From assembly GCF_001889045.1 (NCBI RefSeq), contig NZ_CP018155.1, positions 2,110,001 to 2,174,000 on the forward strand: 64,000 bases of DNA. The letters are read 5' to 3'. This DNA is from Tenacibaculum todarodis. GTDB taxonomy: Bacteria; Bacteroidota; Bacteroidia; Flavobacteriales; Flavobacteriaceae. Position 1 is the first letter of the stretch. The number at the start of each line of letters is the position of its first letter. This document shows, piece by piece, positions 41,569-51,046 of this stretch. A model generated the notes under the pieces. The model did not search any database. It was not told the DNA's origin and saw only the letters and a program-made list of their open reading frames with translations. A program made the position numbers and the translations under genes.

Positions 41569-42789
41569 ATGAAAACAAGAAAAGTTATATTACTTGCGTC
41601 AATAATATCTTTATTTTTTTCTTGTGATAAAGATGAAGAAAAATATGTCTTAATAGAAGAAAATCCGCTTTTAGAATTAAATCTCCCTGAAACTTATTTT
41701 AATTACGCAAACATTCTATTACCAGACCACTACACAATCGATGAATTTCCTTCACAATTTAATTTTCCAGCTGTTACGGAATTAGATAATACACCAGCAA
41801 ATAACCCAATAACAAATGCTGGAGCAACATTAGGTAGAGTACTTTTTTATGACACTAAACTTAGTGGGAACGGAACCGTTTCATGTGCTTCTTGCCATAA
41901 AGCTGAACAAGGTTTTTCTGATCCAAACGTACTAAGTATAGGTTTTGAAGGGGAAGAAACACGAAGACATTCTATGGGAATTGTAAATGCTCGCTATAAT
42001 GCTGGCGGAAAGTTCTTTTGGGATGAACGTGCTGAAACTTTAGAAGAACAAGTTTTAATGCCCTTTCAAGACGAAGTAGAAATGGGTTTAACGCTTCAAG
42101 AACTTGTAAGTATTACCAGTAATCAAACATATTATCCTATCTTATTTCAAGATGCTTTTGGAGACCCTACAATTACAAGTGATAGAATTTCAAAAGCTTT
42201 GTCTCAGTTTGTTCGAAGTCTTGTAAGCGTTACGTCAAAATATGATTTAGCTAGAGAAGATGTTGATTCTCCAATTACTGATTTCCCAAGTTTTACAAAT
42301 CAAGAAAATAATGGAAAAAGGCTTTTCTATTTACCACGTCAACTTACAAATGGAGTAAGTGGGAACTGTGTTGGTTGCCATCAAACAGAAGCATTTATAG
42401 GTCCTTCACTTACCAATCTAGGTCCTCTTACAACTTTTACAACAACAAATGGTTTAGATGCCACTTCCACTACAGATTTAGGAGTTAATGAGACAACAGG
42501 AAATCCAAACGATATTGGAAAGTTTAAAATTCCTTCACTTAAAAACATTGCTATTCGTCCACCTTATATGCATGATGGTAGGTTTGCAACTCTAGAAGAA
42601 GTGGTTGAACATTATAGTTCAGGTATTCAAAATCACCAAAACTTAATATCACCCTTGGTAAATAGTAACGGAGAAGTTGGTCAGTTTAACTTTACTCAGC
42701 AAGAAAAAGATGCTTTAGTTGCGTTTCTAAAAACATTAACAGATAACCAAATGCTCTCTGATGAAAAATATAGCAATCCATTTGAATAA
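41569..42789 (+). CDS. Di-heme cytochrome-c peroxidase family lipoprotein
   Basis: 406 residues. Lipoprotein signal with lipobox ending SLFFSC (Cys19). Two heme-binding motifs: CASCH (106-110) and CVGCH (267-271), as in bacterial cytochrome-c peroxidases and MauG-type enzymes. C-terminal PPYMHDGRFATLEEVVEHY is typical. It would reduce H2O2 (or oxidise a substrate) in the periplasm. A sulfatase gene begins 1 bp after its stop, so both are surely on one transcript. Confidence 0.92.
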   Translation: MKTRKVILLASIISLFFSCDKDEEKYVLIEENPLLELNLPETYFNYANILLPDHYTIDEFPSQFNFPAVTELDNTPANNPITNAGATLGRVLFYDTKLSGNGTVSCASCHKAEQGFSDPNVLSIGFEGEETRRHSMGIVNARYNAGGKFFWDERAETLEEQVLMPFQDEVEMGLTLQELVSITSNQTYYPILFQDAFGDPTITSDRISKALSQFVRSLVSVTSKYDLAREDVDSPITDFPSFTNQENNGKRLFYLPRQLTNGVSGNCVGCHQTEAFIGPSLTNLGPLTTFTTTNGLDATSTTDLGVNETTGNPNDIGKFKIPSLKNIAIRPPYMHDGRFATLEEVVEHYSSGIQNHQNLISPLVNSNGEVGQFNFTQQEKDALVAFLKTLTDNQMLSDEKYSNPFE

Positions 42790-42790
42790 C

Positions 42791-44080
42791 ATGAAACAAT
42801 TACTTTTTATAACTCTAATCTTTACGTTTTTTAGCTGTGGTAAAGATGAAACAATAATTAACAATACAAACCCTATTGAGAGTTCTCCTAACATACTTTT
42901 AATTATTGCAGATGATATGGGAAAAGATGCTACAAATGGGTTTTCTGAAGGAATTATAAAACCGAATACGCCCAACATTGATGCTATAAAAAACACAGGG
43001 CTTAGTTTTAATAATTTTTGGGTTTACCCAACCTGTACGCCAACACGATCTTCTATTATTACAGGTAAGTATGGTTATAGAACAGGTGTAAAATGGGTTG
43101 GTGATCAATTAGATTTATCTGAAACTATTCTTCAAAAATATATTAACAATAATACCTCTAATACATACGCAACTGCAATTGTAGGGAAATGGCATTTATC
43201 TGCCAACAATACAACTATAAATCCAGAAAACTTAGGATTGGATTATTATGCAGGTATTTTTAATGGAGCAGTTAGTAATTATTATAATTGGGAGTTAACT
43301 GAAAATATAAATACAACAACGCAAACGGAATATACTACCAAAAAATTAACCGATTTAGGAATAGATTGGATTAAAGAACAAGAAAAACCATGGTTTATGT
43401 GGTTAGCATATAATGCACCACATACACCATTTCACGTTCCACCAAATGAAATGCATTCTCAAGGAAATTTACCTGATTACACTAATGGAATTGATGAAAC
43501 ACCTTACTTTATGGCAGCAATAGAAGCTATGGATTTCCAAATTGGTAAAATGATAAATTCGCTAACTGAAGATGAAAAGGAAAATACTATAATCATTTTT
43601 ATTGGAGATAACGGTACAACTTCAGAAGTTGTTCAGAGTCCTTACACAAGAAATAAAGCAAAAGGAAGTTTATACCAAGGTGGAATAAATACACCAATGT
43701 TCATTTCGGGGAAAGGAGTTTCTAGAACAGGAATTGATAATAACTTAATCACAAGTACAGATTTGTTTGCTACTATTGCTGAAATTTCTGGTGTATCTGT
43801 TAATGAAATTCACGATAGTAAAAGTTTTAAATCTTTACTATATCAACCATCAACTATTCGTCATTTTCAATATTCAGAAAAAGATGATGGAACAAATAAT
43901 CTTTGGACTATAAGTAACGGAAACTATAAGTTAATAGAAAAGGCTAATAGCAACAAAGAATTATACAATTTAATTAATGATGCTTACGAACAAAACAATT
44001 TATTAAATGGAACACTATCTAATACAGAAACTAATGCTAAAACTGAATTAGAAAATGAATTATTAAATATTCGACAATAA
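42791..44080 (+). CDS. Sulfatase (arylsulfatase-type) lipoprotein
   Basis: 429 residues from the ATG at 42791; an in-frame ATG at 42761 would lie inside the peroxidase gene. Lipobox ends FTFFSC (Cys16). Metal ligands DD at 41-42 (LLIIADDMG), and the formylglycine motif CTPTR with Cys82 that must be modified to become active. GKWHLS and GDNGTTSE complete the type I sulfatase pattern. Probably releases sulfate from a sulfated compound in the periplasm; substrate unknown. No SusC/D pair or glycoside hydrolase is near. Confidence 0.92.
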   Translation: MKQLLFITLIFTFFSCGKDETIINNTNPIESSPNILLIIADDMGKDATNGFSEGIIKPNTPNIDAIKNTGLSFNNFWVYPTCTPTRSSIITGKYGYRTGVKWVGDQLDLSETILQKYINNNTSNTYATAIVGKWHLSANNTTINPENLGLDYYAGIFNGAVSNYYNWELTENINTTTQTEYTTKKLTDLGIDWIKEQEKPWFMWLAYNAPHTPFHVPPNEMHSQGNLPDYTNGIDETPYFMAAIEAMDFQIGKMINSLTEDEKENTIIIFIGDNGTTSEVVQSPYTRNKAKGSLYQGGINTPMFISGKGVSRTGIDNNLITSTDLFATIAEISGVSVNEIHDSKSFKSLLYQPSTIRHFQYSEKDDGTNNLWTISNGNYKLIEKANSNKELYNLINDAYEQNNLLNGTLSNTETNAKTELENELLNIRQ

Positions 44081-44116
44081 AATAACAACTTATGTTAACT
44101 CAAACTTTAAAGATGT

Positions 44117-45391
44117 TTATTTATTACTAGTTAATTTATTTAAATTCAACACCAAAAAGGTAATAAGTGCTGGTAAAACCCAACCTAAACTATGTTCAGC
44201 AAACGGAATAATACTTTTTATACCCGTTAAGCTTTCTCTTGGAATAATAAATCCTAAAAAATCTGGGATACTAAATATAAAGGTTACTAAAACAACCATT
44301 TTAAAAACCATTGCTGATGCATATTTTTCTGGAAGTACATTTAATAGAATTAACACAATAGTTATTGGATATAAAAACATTAATGCTGGCACAGCCAACG
44401 TAATAATTAAATCTACTTTGTAGCTTCCTACAATAACACCAATTATACAAGCAATTGCAGCAGTAATTATGTATATTTTTTTAGAATTTTTATAAATTCC
44501 TTTTATATAATCTGCTGTTCCTGTTACAATACCGACGGCTGTTGTAAAACAAGCTAAAGCAACTAAGACACTTAAAAAAGTGGTTCCGAAATTACCAAGT
44601 GTTTGTGAACTTAAACTAGATAAAACTTGGGTTCTAGAAGAGTTTTCTGCAAAAGTTGAAGAAAATAATGATCCGCTTAAAATTAAACCTCCGTAAATTA
44701 ATAATAAACCTGTTCCTGCAATTAAACCTGCTTTTCTAATCAGTTTTCTTTTGGCATCAAAAGTTGTATGACTACTATAGTTTAAAGAAATAATAATAAC
44801 CGCACCAACAACAACACCTCCAATTGCATCAAAAGTTTGATAACCTTCTAAAAGTCCATCTATAAAAGGAGTTTTAAATACTGAAGGATTTACTGTTTCT
44901 GGTGAAGTAAAAATTGCAACCACAATAATTCCGAGTAGAATTAAAACTATAATTGGCGTTAAAAACTTACCGATTAAACCAATAACTCTTGATCTATTTA
45001 TTGCAAAAATAAAAACCAACCCAAAATAAACAATACTTGTTAAAAGTGCTGGTGTTTCAAAAAATGGCTGCACAGTCATTTCATGCGTTACCGCCGCCGT
45101 TCTTGGAGATGGAATTGCAACAGAAATAATATAAATTAGAAAACAGTAAACTGAACTAAAAATAGGTGACACTTTTTTACCAAAATCATACAACGTTCCT
45201 TGTAGTTTTGCATGTGCAAAAATTGCTAAAATAGGAATTGCAACAGCTGTTAAAACAAATCCCAAAACAACAATCCACCAATTTAAACCCGATTTTACAC
45301 CCAATGTTGGTGGTAAAATTAAGTTTCCAGCTCCAAAAAAGAGTGAGAAAAGCGCAAAACCTGCAATCCAAATTTCTTTCGTTTTATTCAT
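44117..45391 (-). CDS. brnQ: Branched-chain amino acid:cation symporter (BrnQ)
   Basis: 424 residues with twelve membrane helices. LIVCS-family motifs: FSLFFGAGNLILPPTLG near the N-terminus and VPALMFLYPITIVLILLN later. It imports leucine, isoleucine and valine with Na+ or H+; with Na+-NQR present in this genome, Na+ coupling is likely but inferred. Divergent from the hydrolase gene over a short 35-bp region with a dyad. Confidence 0.93.
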   Translation of the reverse strand: MNKTKEIWIAGFALFSLFFGAGNLILPPTLGVKSGLNWWIVVLGFVLTAVAIPILAIFAHAKLQGTLYDFGKKVSPIFSSVYCFLIYIISVAIPSPRTAAVTHEMTVQPFFETPALLTSIVYFGLVFIFAINRSRVIGLIGKFLTPIIVLILLGIIVVAIFTSPETVNPSVFKTPFIDGLLEGYQTFDAIGGVVVGAVIIISLNYSSHTTFDAKRKLIRKAGLIAGTGLLLIYGGLILSGSLFSSTFAENSSRTQVLSSLSSQTLGNFGTTFLSVLVALACFTTAVGIVTGTADYIKGIYKNSKKIYIITAAIACIIGVIVGSYKVDLIITLAVPALMFLYPITIVLILLNVLPEKYASAMVFKMVVLVTFIFSIPDFLGFIIPRESLTGIKSIIPFAEHSLGWVLPALITFLVLNLNKLTSNK

Positions 45392-45401
45392 TTTGTAAAT
45401 T

Positions 45402-45409
45402 TATCTTTG
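45402..45409 (+). promoter_or_regulatory. Putative -7 box for the alpha/beta hydrolase gene
   Basis: TATCTTTG, 17 bp before the ATG at 45427. It is the left half of a dyad TTATCTT-5 nt-AAGATAA (45401-45419), whose mirror on the minus strand is near the brnQ start. Confidence 0.5.
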
Positions 45410-45426
45410 CCGAAGATAACAGAAAA

Positions 45427-46206
45427 ATGATTTTACAACACAAAGGCATCAATATTTTTTATTCAGACGTTGGAAAAGGAAGCGCTGTGGTTTTATTACA
45501 TGGTTTTTTAGAAAATACAACAATGTGGAAAGACATAGTTCCTAAACTTACTAAAAGAAATAGAGTAATTACTATAGATTTACTTGGTCATGGACAAACG
45601 GATTGTTTGGGTTATGTGCATTCTATGGAGACAATGGCTGAAGCTGTTGAAGCAGTTTTAAAACATTTAAAATTACGTAGAATAACATTAATAGGTCATT
45701 CTTTGGGCGGTTATGTTGCATTGGCGTTTGCTGAAAAAAATCAGAAAAAAATTAAAGGTTTGTGTTTAATGAATTCTACCGCGCAAGCGGATGATGAAGA
45801 ACGAAAAAAACTACGTGCTAGAGCTAATAAAATGGTTCAAAATAGTTTTGAAAGCATGGTTAAAATGTCTGTTGCCAATTTGTTTTCTTCGGAAAATTGG
45901 ACGCGTTTTTCAAACGAAATAGAATCAACAAAAACGGAAGCATTAAAAACACCAATACAAGGTTATATTGCCACAAATGAAGGCATGAAAGAAAGACCAA
46001 ATAGAGAAGCTGTTTTATTGAATTCGAGCTATAAAAAGTTGATGATTATTGGTAAAAAAGATCCAGTTTTAAATTATAACTCTTTGATTGAAGAATGCAA
46101 AAGAACCAAAACCGAAACAGTTGTTTTTCCTGATGGACACATGAGTCATATTGAAAATAAAGAGGAATTAATTACTACTTTAAAAAGTTTTTTGAAGGAT
46201 TTTTAA
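45427..46206 (+). CDS. Alpha/beta-fold hydrolase
   Basis: 259 residues from the ATG at 45427; the longer open frame upstream lies over brnQ and is rejected. Oxyanion-hole region VVLLHGFLENTTMW, nucleophile elbow GHSLGG (Ser about 92), and the catalytic His in PDGHMSHIE near the C-terminus. Cap helices in between. It is similar to esterase/MhpC-type enzymes; substrate not recognisable. Confidence 0.9.
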   Translation: MILQHKGINIFYSDVGKGSAVVLLHGFLENTTMWKDIVPKLTKRNRVITIDLLGHGQTDCLGYVHSMETMAEAVEAVLKHLKLRRITLIGHSLGGYVALAFAEKNQKKIKGLCLMNSTAQADDEERKKLRARANKMVQNSFESMVKMSVANLFSSENWTRFSNEIESTKTEALKTPIQGYIATNEGMKERPNREAVLLNSSYKKLMIIGKKDPVLNYNSLIEECKRTKTETVVFPDGHMSHIENKEELITTLKSFLKDF

Positions 46207-46220
46207 TCTTAATTTTTAAC

Positions 46221-46228
46221 TATATTTG
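46221..46228 (+). promoter_or_regulatory. Putative -7 box for the membrane AraC regulator
   Basis: TATATTTG, an exact TAnnTTTG match, 16 bp before the ATG at 46245. Confidence 0.5.
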
Positions 46229-46244
46229 ATTTCAATTTAAAAAA

Positions 46245-47360
46245 ATGAGAGAAATAAGTTTATTATCTATAATTGGTATTGTCTCTTTTTGTATTTCTCT
46301 TTTATTGGCTTTTTTCCTTCTTTCAGTAAAGTCAAAAAATAAAATTAGCAACAAGTTATTTGCTGCTTTTTTAATTTTAAGCGCTATTGATTTAAGTGGT
46401 TGGTTTCAATACCTATATCTTCCTGGTTTAAGTAATTTAGGAATGTTAAAAAGCCTGTTTTCTTTTTTTCAGATGCCCGTTTTGTATTTTTATGTGCTAT
46501 CTGTATGTTATTCCGATTTTAAGTTAAAACCAAAACATTTACTTCATACAATTCCTTTTTTTATTGCTAACATCTTATTAATACCGAGGTTTTATGCTGT
46601 AAATCAGGAATTAAAAATAAAGCTATGGGAAGACTATAATAGTATTTGGGAACTTATATATGTGCATATTTCTATTGAATTACAGTTTATTATTTATATC
46701 ATCTTAATTTTTATACTATTAAATAGGTATAAGAAAATTTATCAGCAAAATTTTTCTGATACAGGTTCCAAAGCATTCGATTGGCTTTTTCAATTTACTC
46801 TAGTTTCAGCAATAATACACAGTGTTGTTATTGTAAAAAACTTTTTAAAGTATATTGATAATAGAGAAAATACTTTTGAGTCGGTACAATTACTTGTTAG
46901 TATTTTAGGACTTATAGTTATTTGTTGGTATGTTCTAAAAGCATTAAAGTACCCTCAATTATTTAATGCCGTTGATTCTAAAACAGCATTAGTTTCTTCT
47001 TCTAAGAACATCTTTAAAAACGAAAATAATAAAGAAATTGAACGATTAACTTCTTACATGAAAACTGAAAAACCATATTTAAATCCTTCTTTATCAATTC
47101 GGAATTTGGCAGAAGAACTTAAGATGAATTCTAGAGATGTTTCTGTATTGATTAATCAAAATTTAAATCAGCATTTTTTCGATTTTGTAAATGAATACAG
47201 AATAAAAGAAGCAATGGAAATATTAAAAAATCCATCTAAAAGTAAGCATACAGTTTTAGAAATCTTGTATGAAGTCGGTTTTAATTCTAAATCTTCTTTT
47301 AATACTGCTTTCAAAAAGCACACTGGAAAAACCCCAACCGAGTTCAGGAAAAGCACTTAA
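46245..47360 (+). CDS. Membrane-bound AraC family transcriptional regulator
   Basis: 371 residues. Seven hydrophobic helices (about 5-240) precede a C-terminal AraC DNA-binding domain (about 262-371) with SIRNLAEELKMNSRDVSVLINQN and ILYEVGFNSKSSFNTAFKKHTGKTPTEFRK. Such membrane sensors in Flavobacteria often sit next to an outer-membrane receptor gene. Here one follows at 47507, with three copies of a 10-bp motif between them, which makes this regulator the best candidate to bind them. Confidence 0.9.
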   Translation: MREISLLSIIGIVSFCISLLLAFFLLSVKSKNKISNKLFAAFLILSAIDLSGWFQYLYLPGLSNLGMLKSLFSFFQMPVLYFYVLSVCYSDFKLKPKHLLHTIPFFIANILLIPRFYAVNQELKIKLWEDYNSIWELIYVHISIELQFIIYIILIFILLNRYKKIYQQNFSDTGSKAFDWLFQFTLVSAIIHSVVIVKNFLKYIDNRENTFESVQLLVSILGLIVICWYVLKALKYPQLFNAVDSKTALVSSSKNIFKNENNKEIERLTSYMKTEKPYLNPSLSIRNLAEELKMNSRDVSVLINQNLNQHFFDFVNEYRIKEAMEILKNPSKSKHTVLEILYEVGFNSKSSFNTAFKKHTGKTPTEFRKST

Positions 47361-47374
47361 AAACAAATAGTTAA

Positions 47375-47444
47375 CACAAAGTCGAACGTTTATAAAATAA
47401 AGTCGAACTCATTTTAAATCTACAAATGAGTTCGACTTTGTGTT
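47375..47444. promoter_or_regulatory. Three AAAGTCGAAC sites (two direct 21 bp apart, one inverted)
   Basis: AAAGTCGAAC at 47379-47388 and 47400-47409, and its reverse complement at 47431-47440. The inverted copy can pair with either direct copy: 14 bp with 47375-47388 (using 47431-47444) or 16 bp with 47400-47415 (using 47425-47440). Could be AraC binding sites, a hairpin, or both. No T run follows. Confidence 0.6.
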
Positions 47445-47472
47445 TTCGGTCGCATAGCTTTTAATTCTAACG

Positions 47473-47480
47473 CACTTTTG
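47473..47480 (+). promoter_or_regulatory. Weak -7 box for the barrel/receptor gene
   Basis: CACTTTTG (one mismatch from TAnnTTTG), 26 bp before the ATG at 47507; the inverted AAAGTCGAAC site is about 30 bp upstream of it. Confidence 0.35.
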
Positions 47481-47506
47481 TATCATCAAACACAAAAACC
47501 ATAAAA

Positions 47507-49897
47507 ATGAAAACTTCAAAAAGAGTTAAAGCGTTATTAATAGTATTATTTTTTCCTGTAATAATATTTGCACAAAGCATTTCAGGAAAAGTAAAAGATG
47601 CTTCAGAAAACATTCCTTTTGCCGATATAATAATTAAGGATGCATTAAATAAGATAATTACTGGAACTTCAACGGATGACAATGGAAGCTTTAATATCGC
47701 CTTAAAAAAAGGAAATTATATTGTTACAGTTTCTTTTTTGGGTTATAAAAATTGGTCAAAACAAGTTTTAATTGATACTAATAACTTAAATCTTGGAACA
47801 ATTGTTTTAGTTGAAAATTCTGAAAACTTAGAAGAAGTTATTGTTAAGTCTAACAAAAGAATTATTGAAAGAAAAGTTGATAGACTTGTTTTTAATGTTG
47901 AAAAAAGCATTGTAGCTTCAGCTGGAAATGGTATTGATATTTTAAAAATAGCACCAAGAGTTCAAGTTCAAAATGGTGTGGTTGCAATTCTTGGAAAAGG
48001 AACTTCTAGAGTATTAATTAATGGCAGAATTTCTCCATTGGAAGGAGAAGATTTAACTAATTTTTTAAACGGATTAAGTGCAAACGACATTAAAAGTATT
48101 GAGATAATTACGAATCCGCCAGCAAAATATGATGCTTCAGGAAATGGAGGTTTAATAAATATTATCTTAAAAAAAGGAATTCAAGACTCTTGGAGAAATT
48201 CTACTACATTAGTTTACAATCAAAATAGATACAATTTTGGTACCATTAGAAATAATTTCTATTTAAATAAAAATAAAATTTCACTTTCAGCAAGTGTAAA
48301 CGCTACAAAAGGAAATTTTGAAAATGCTGAAGGTTTACAAATAAAATATCCAACTAATTTTTGGGATATAAATGTAGATTCTAAAATGAGTAACGACAGT
48401 TTTTCCGGAAGAGTTTTATTAGATTATGCTGTTTCAGAAAACACAACAATTGGTATACAATATTTAGGAAATACTAGTAAACCTGGAGGTTATACTACAA
48501 CAACTTCTACAATTTTAAATAATAATGATACTTTAGACAGAACCCTAGTTAACAAAGGTGATAATGATGTTAAAAACAAAAATAATTCTGTAAATTTTCA
48601 TGCTATTACCGCCATAGACTCTTTGGGTAAAAGCCTTTCTTTTGATGTTGATTACTTTAGTTTTAGTTCAAAGAACAATAGAGATTTTATAACCGAAGAA
48701 TTTAATAATACTGGAAATTCTCAAGGAATAAACTCTGCCGCAATAAATCTTTCTAACCAAGAAATTAATAATTTTAGTTCTAAGGTTGATTTTGATTATC
48801 CACTAAAAAAAGTAAATCTTTCTTTTGGATTAAAAGCTAGTTTTACCAATACAGTTAGTGATGTTTTATTTTATAACTCAATTTCTGGTTCTCCTGTATT
48901 AGATGCATCTAGATCTAATAATTTTACATATAAAGAAGATAATTTTGCCGCTTATGCTTCTGGAAATACTAAGTTAAACGATAAATTAGAAATGCAGTTT
49001 GGATTGCGTTTAGAAAATACAAAAACCGAAGGTGTAAATGAAGAAATTAATCAGAAAAACTTAAACGATTACACAAAATTATTTCCAACTTTATATTTTT
49101 CGTACGCAAAAAATGAAAATAATAATTTTGGTATCTCTTATGGAAGAAGAATTAATAGACCAAATTTTAGAAATTTAAATCCGTTTAGATATTATATTAA
49201 TGACAATAGTTATAGTGAAGGAAATCCTTTTTTACAACCAACATTTAGTGATAATTTTGAGTTATCACATTCTTACAAAAGAAAATTTAATACAAGCTTA
49301 TCTTTAAATATTATTACAGACGGATCTGGAACTGTTTTTACTTCTGATGCAGTAAATCAGACACAAATTGTTACCAGAGAAAATTATTACAAACAATATA
49401 ATTATGTTTTTACTGAGAGCTTTTCTTATAGTAAAATGTCTTGGTGGCAAAGTCAAAATAGTTTTAATTTATTAGGGTTTTACACAAAATTCACAAAAGA
49501 CTTTGGAACAAAGCCTAAAAATGGAGTGCAATTATATTTAACATCTAACAATACTTTTTCTTTAGCCGAAAACACAAAACTTCAAGTTAACACTTCATAT
49601 AGCTCAAAACACAATAGAGGTTTGTTTAGCGTTGGAGAAATGTTTGATTTATCATTTGGATTACAACATAATTTCACAAAAAGTAATATTAAATTATCTT
49701 TATTAGCAAATGATGTTTTAAATACTAATAGTTTAAATAATTATGTTTCTGTAGTAGACGGAATTGAACAGATTTACAGGCAAAATGAAAGCTCTAGAAA
49801 CTTTAGAATTTCACTTTCTTATGATTTTGGGAACAAAAAAATAAATGTAAAAGATAGAAATTTTGGAAATAATGATGAGCGAAATAGAACAAATTAG
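47507..49897 (+). CDS. Outer-membrane beta-barrel (TonB-dependent receptor-like) protein
   Basis: 796 residues. Signal peptide (to about residue 23, ending IFAQS), a carboxypeptidase-regulatory-like domain (about 25-105: ISGKVKDASENIPFADIII), a plug-like domain (about 120-220: VLINGRISPLEGEDLTNFL, IEIITNPPAKYDASGNGGLINIILKK), then a barrel to the C-terminus. It belongs to the outer-membrane barrel family related to TonB receptors but without a clear TonB box. Ligand unknown; expression likely under the adjacent AraC regulator. The end is basic (DRNFGNNDERNRTN), not the usual terminal Phe. Confidence 0.88.
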   Translation: MKTSKRVKALLIVLFFPVIIFAQSISGKVKDASENIPFADIIIKDALNKIITGTSTDDNGSFNIALKKGNYIVTVSFLGYKNWSKQVLIDTNNLNLGTIVLVENSENLEEVIVKSNKRIIERKVDRLVFNVEKSIVASAGNGIDILKIAPRVQVQNGVVAILGKGTSRVLINGRISPLEGEDLTNFLNGLSANDIKSIEIITNPPAKYDASGNGGLINIILKKGIQDSWRNSTTLVYNQNRYNFGTIRNNFYLNKNKISLSASVNATKGNFENAEGLQIKYPTNFWDINVDSKMSNDSFSGRVLLDYAVSENTTIGIQYLGNTSKPGGYTTTTSTILNNNDTLDRTLVNKGDNDVKNKNNSVNFHAITAIDSLGKSLSFDVDYFSFSSKNNRDFITEEFNNTGNSQGINSAAINLSNQEINNFSSKVDFDYPLKKVNLSFGLKASFTNTVSDVLFYNSISGSPVLDASRSNNFTYKEDNFAAYASGNTKLNDKLEMQFGLRLENTKTEGVNEEINQKNLNDYTKLFPTLYFSYAKNENNNFGISYGRRINRPNFRNLNPFRYYINDNSYSEGNPFLQPTFSDNFELSHSYKRKFNTSLSLNIITDGSGTVFTSDAVNQTQIVTRENYYKQYNYVFTESFSYSKMSWWQSQNSFNLLGFYTKFTKDFGTKPKNGVQLYLTSNNTFSLAENTKLQVNTSYSSKHNRGLFSVGEMFDLSFGLQHNFTKSNIKLSLLANDVLNTNSLNNYVSVVDGIEQIYRQNESSRNFRISLSYDFGNKKINVKDRNFGNNDERNRTN

Positions 49898-49903
49898 AAA
49901 TGC

Positions 49904-49933
49904 AAAAAGCCATCCGAATAGATGGCTTTTTTT
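49904..49933. terminator. Bidirectional terminator between receptor gene and thiL
   Basis: 11-bp stem AAAAAGCCATC (49904-49914) with GATGGCTTTTT (49921-49931), 6-nt loop. Confidence 0.92.
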
Positions 49934-49949
49934 ATTCAAAAAATATTTT

Positions 49950-50999
49950 TTAATCTTCTTTAAAAGAACTCCAACCTTGCGCTTTTAGCTCCATTTCTTG
50001 TCCAGAACGAGTAACTAAATTCATTCCTTGGTTTTCTTCCGTAATATGGCCAATAATAGAGAAATTAGGATTTCCTTTTATGTTGTCAAAATCTGCAATA
50101 GGAACTGTAAAAAGCAGCTCGTAATCTTCGCCACCACTTAAAGCAACCATGGTAGAATCTATATCAAACTCTTCACAAGCAGAAATAACTTGAGGGTCTA
50201 AAGGTAATTTGTCTTCGTAAATCTTACACCCAACTTTACTTTGTGTTGCAATGTGCATAATTTCAGACGAAAGTCCGTCAGAAATATCAATCATCGAAGT
50301 TGGTTTTATATTTAATTCTGCTAAAACTCCAGCAACATCTTTACGTGCTTCTGGTTTTAATTGTCTCTCGATTAAATAGGTGTAATTTTCTAAATCTGGT
50401 TGATTTTGTGGATCTACCTGAAATACTTGTTTTTCTCTTTCTAAAACCTGTAAACCTAAATATGCTGCTCCTAAATCTCCAGAAACCACAATTAAATCGG
50501 TTGGTTTTGCTGTATTTCTATACACAACATCTTCCTTTTTTGCAGTTCCAATTGCAGTAATAGAAAGCAACATTCCTTTTGTAGAAGACGTTGTGTCTCC
50601 ACCAATTAAATCAACATTATACGTTTCACAAGCTAGTTGAATTCCTGCATATAATTCTTCCAAAGCTTCTAATGGAAAACGGTTAGAAACAGCAATTGAA
50701 ACTGTAATTTGCTCAGCAGTAGCATTCATTGCATACACATCAGACAAATTAACCATAACGGCTTTGTAACCTAAATGCTTTAACGGCATATAACTTAAAT
50801 CAAAATGTACGCCTTCAATTAATAAATCTGTAGTAACTAATGTTTCTTTTCCTTCAGAAAAAACAACGGCACAATCATCTCCAATTCCTTTAATTGTCGA
50901 TTCTTGACTTATTTTAAAATACTGTGTTAAATGCTTAATTAAACCAAACTCTCCAAGTTCAGCTAACGTTGTTTTTTGTTGATTTTTATCTTCTAACAT
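49950..50999 (-). CDS. thiL: Thiamine-monophosphate kinase
   Basis: 349 residues. ThiL phosphorylates thiamine monophosphate to the diphosphate coenzyme. Motifs: GIGDDCAVV, TTDLLIEGVHFDL, NLSDVYAMNA, LIGGDTTSS, VSGDLGAAYLG, MIDISDGLSSEI and SGGEDYELLF. No other thiamine gene is near. Divergent from the M1 peptidase gene; a TATTTTTG box lies 33 bp upstream. Confidence 0.96.
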   Translation of the reverse strand: MLEDKNQQKTTLAELGEFGLIKHLTQYFKISQESTIKGIGDDCAVVFSEGKETLVTTDLLIEGVHFDLSYMPLKHLGYKAVMVNLSDVYAMNATAEQITVSIAVSNRFPLEALEELYAGIQLACETYNVDLIGGDTTSSTKGMLLSITAIGTAKKEDVVYRNTAKPTDLIVVSGDLGAAYLGLQVLEREKQVFQVDPQNQPDLENYTYLIERQLKPEARKDVAGVLAELNIKPTSMIDISDGLSSEIMHIATQSKVGCKIYEDKLPLDPQVISACEEFDIDSTMVALSGGEDYELLFTVPIADFDNIKGNPNFSIIGHITEENQGMNLVTRSGQEMELKAQGWSSFKED

Positions 51000-51032
51000 A
51001 ATTTAAAAATAAATAGTACTACTTTTAGGGTT

Positions 51033-51040
51033 CAAAAATA
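51033..51040 (-). promoter_or_regulatory. Putative -7 box for thiL
   Basis: On the minus strand it reads TATTTTTG, 33 bp before the thiL start. Confidence 0.4.
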
Positions 51041-51046
51041 CTCGTT

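Noticed and set aside
42761..42790. Earlier ATG for the sulfatase
   Set aside because: It lies inside the peroxidase gene and would spoil the lipoprotein signal; ATG at 42791 gives a perfect lipobox spacing.
45238..45426. Upstream extension of the alpha/beta hydrolase frame
   Set aside because: It overlaps the brnQ coding region on the other strand and the promoter; the ATG at 45427 fits the fold start.
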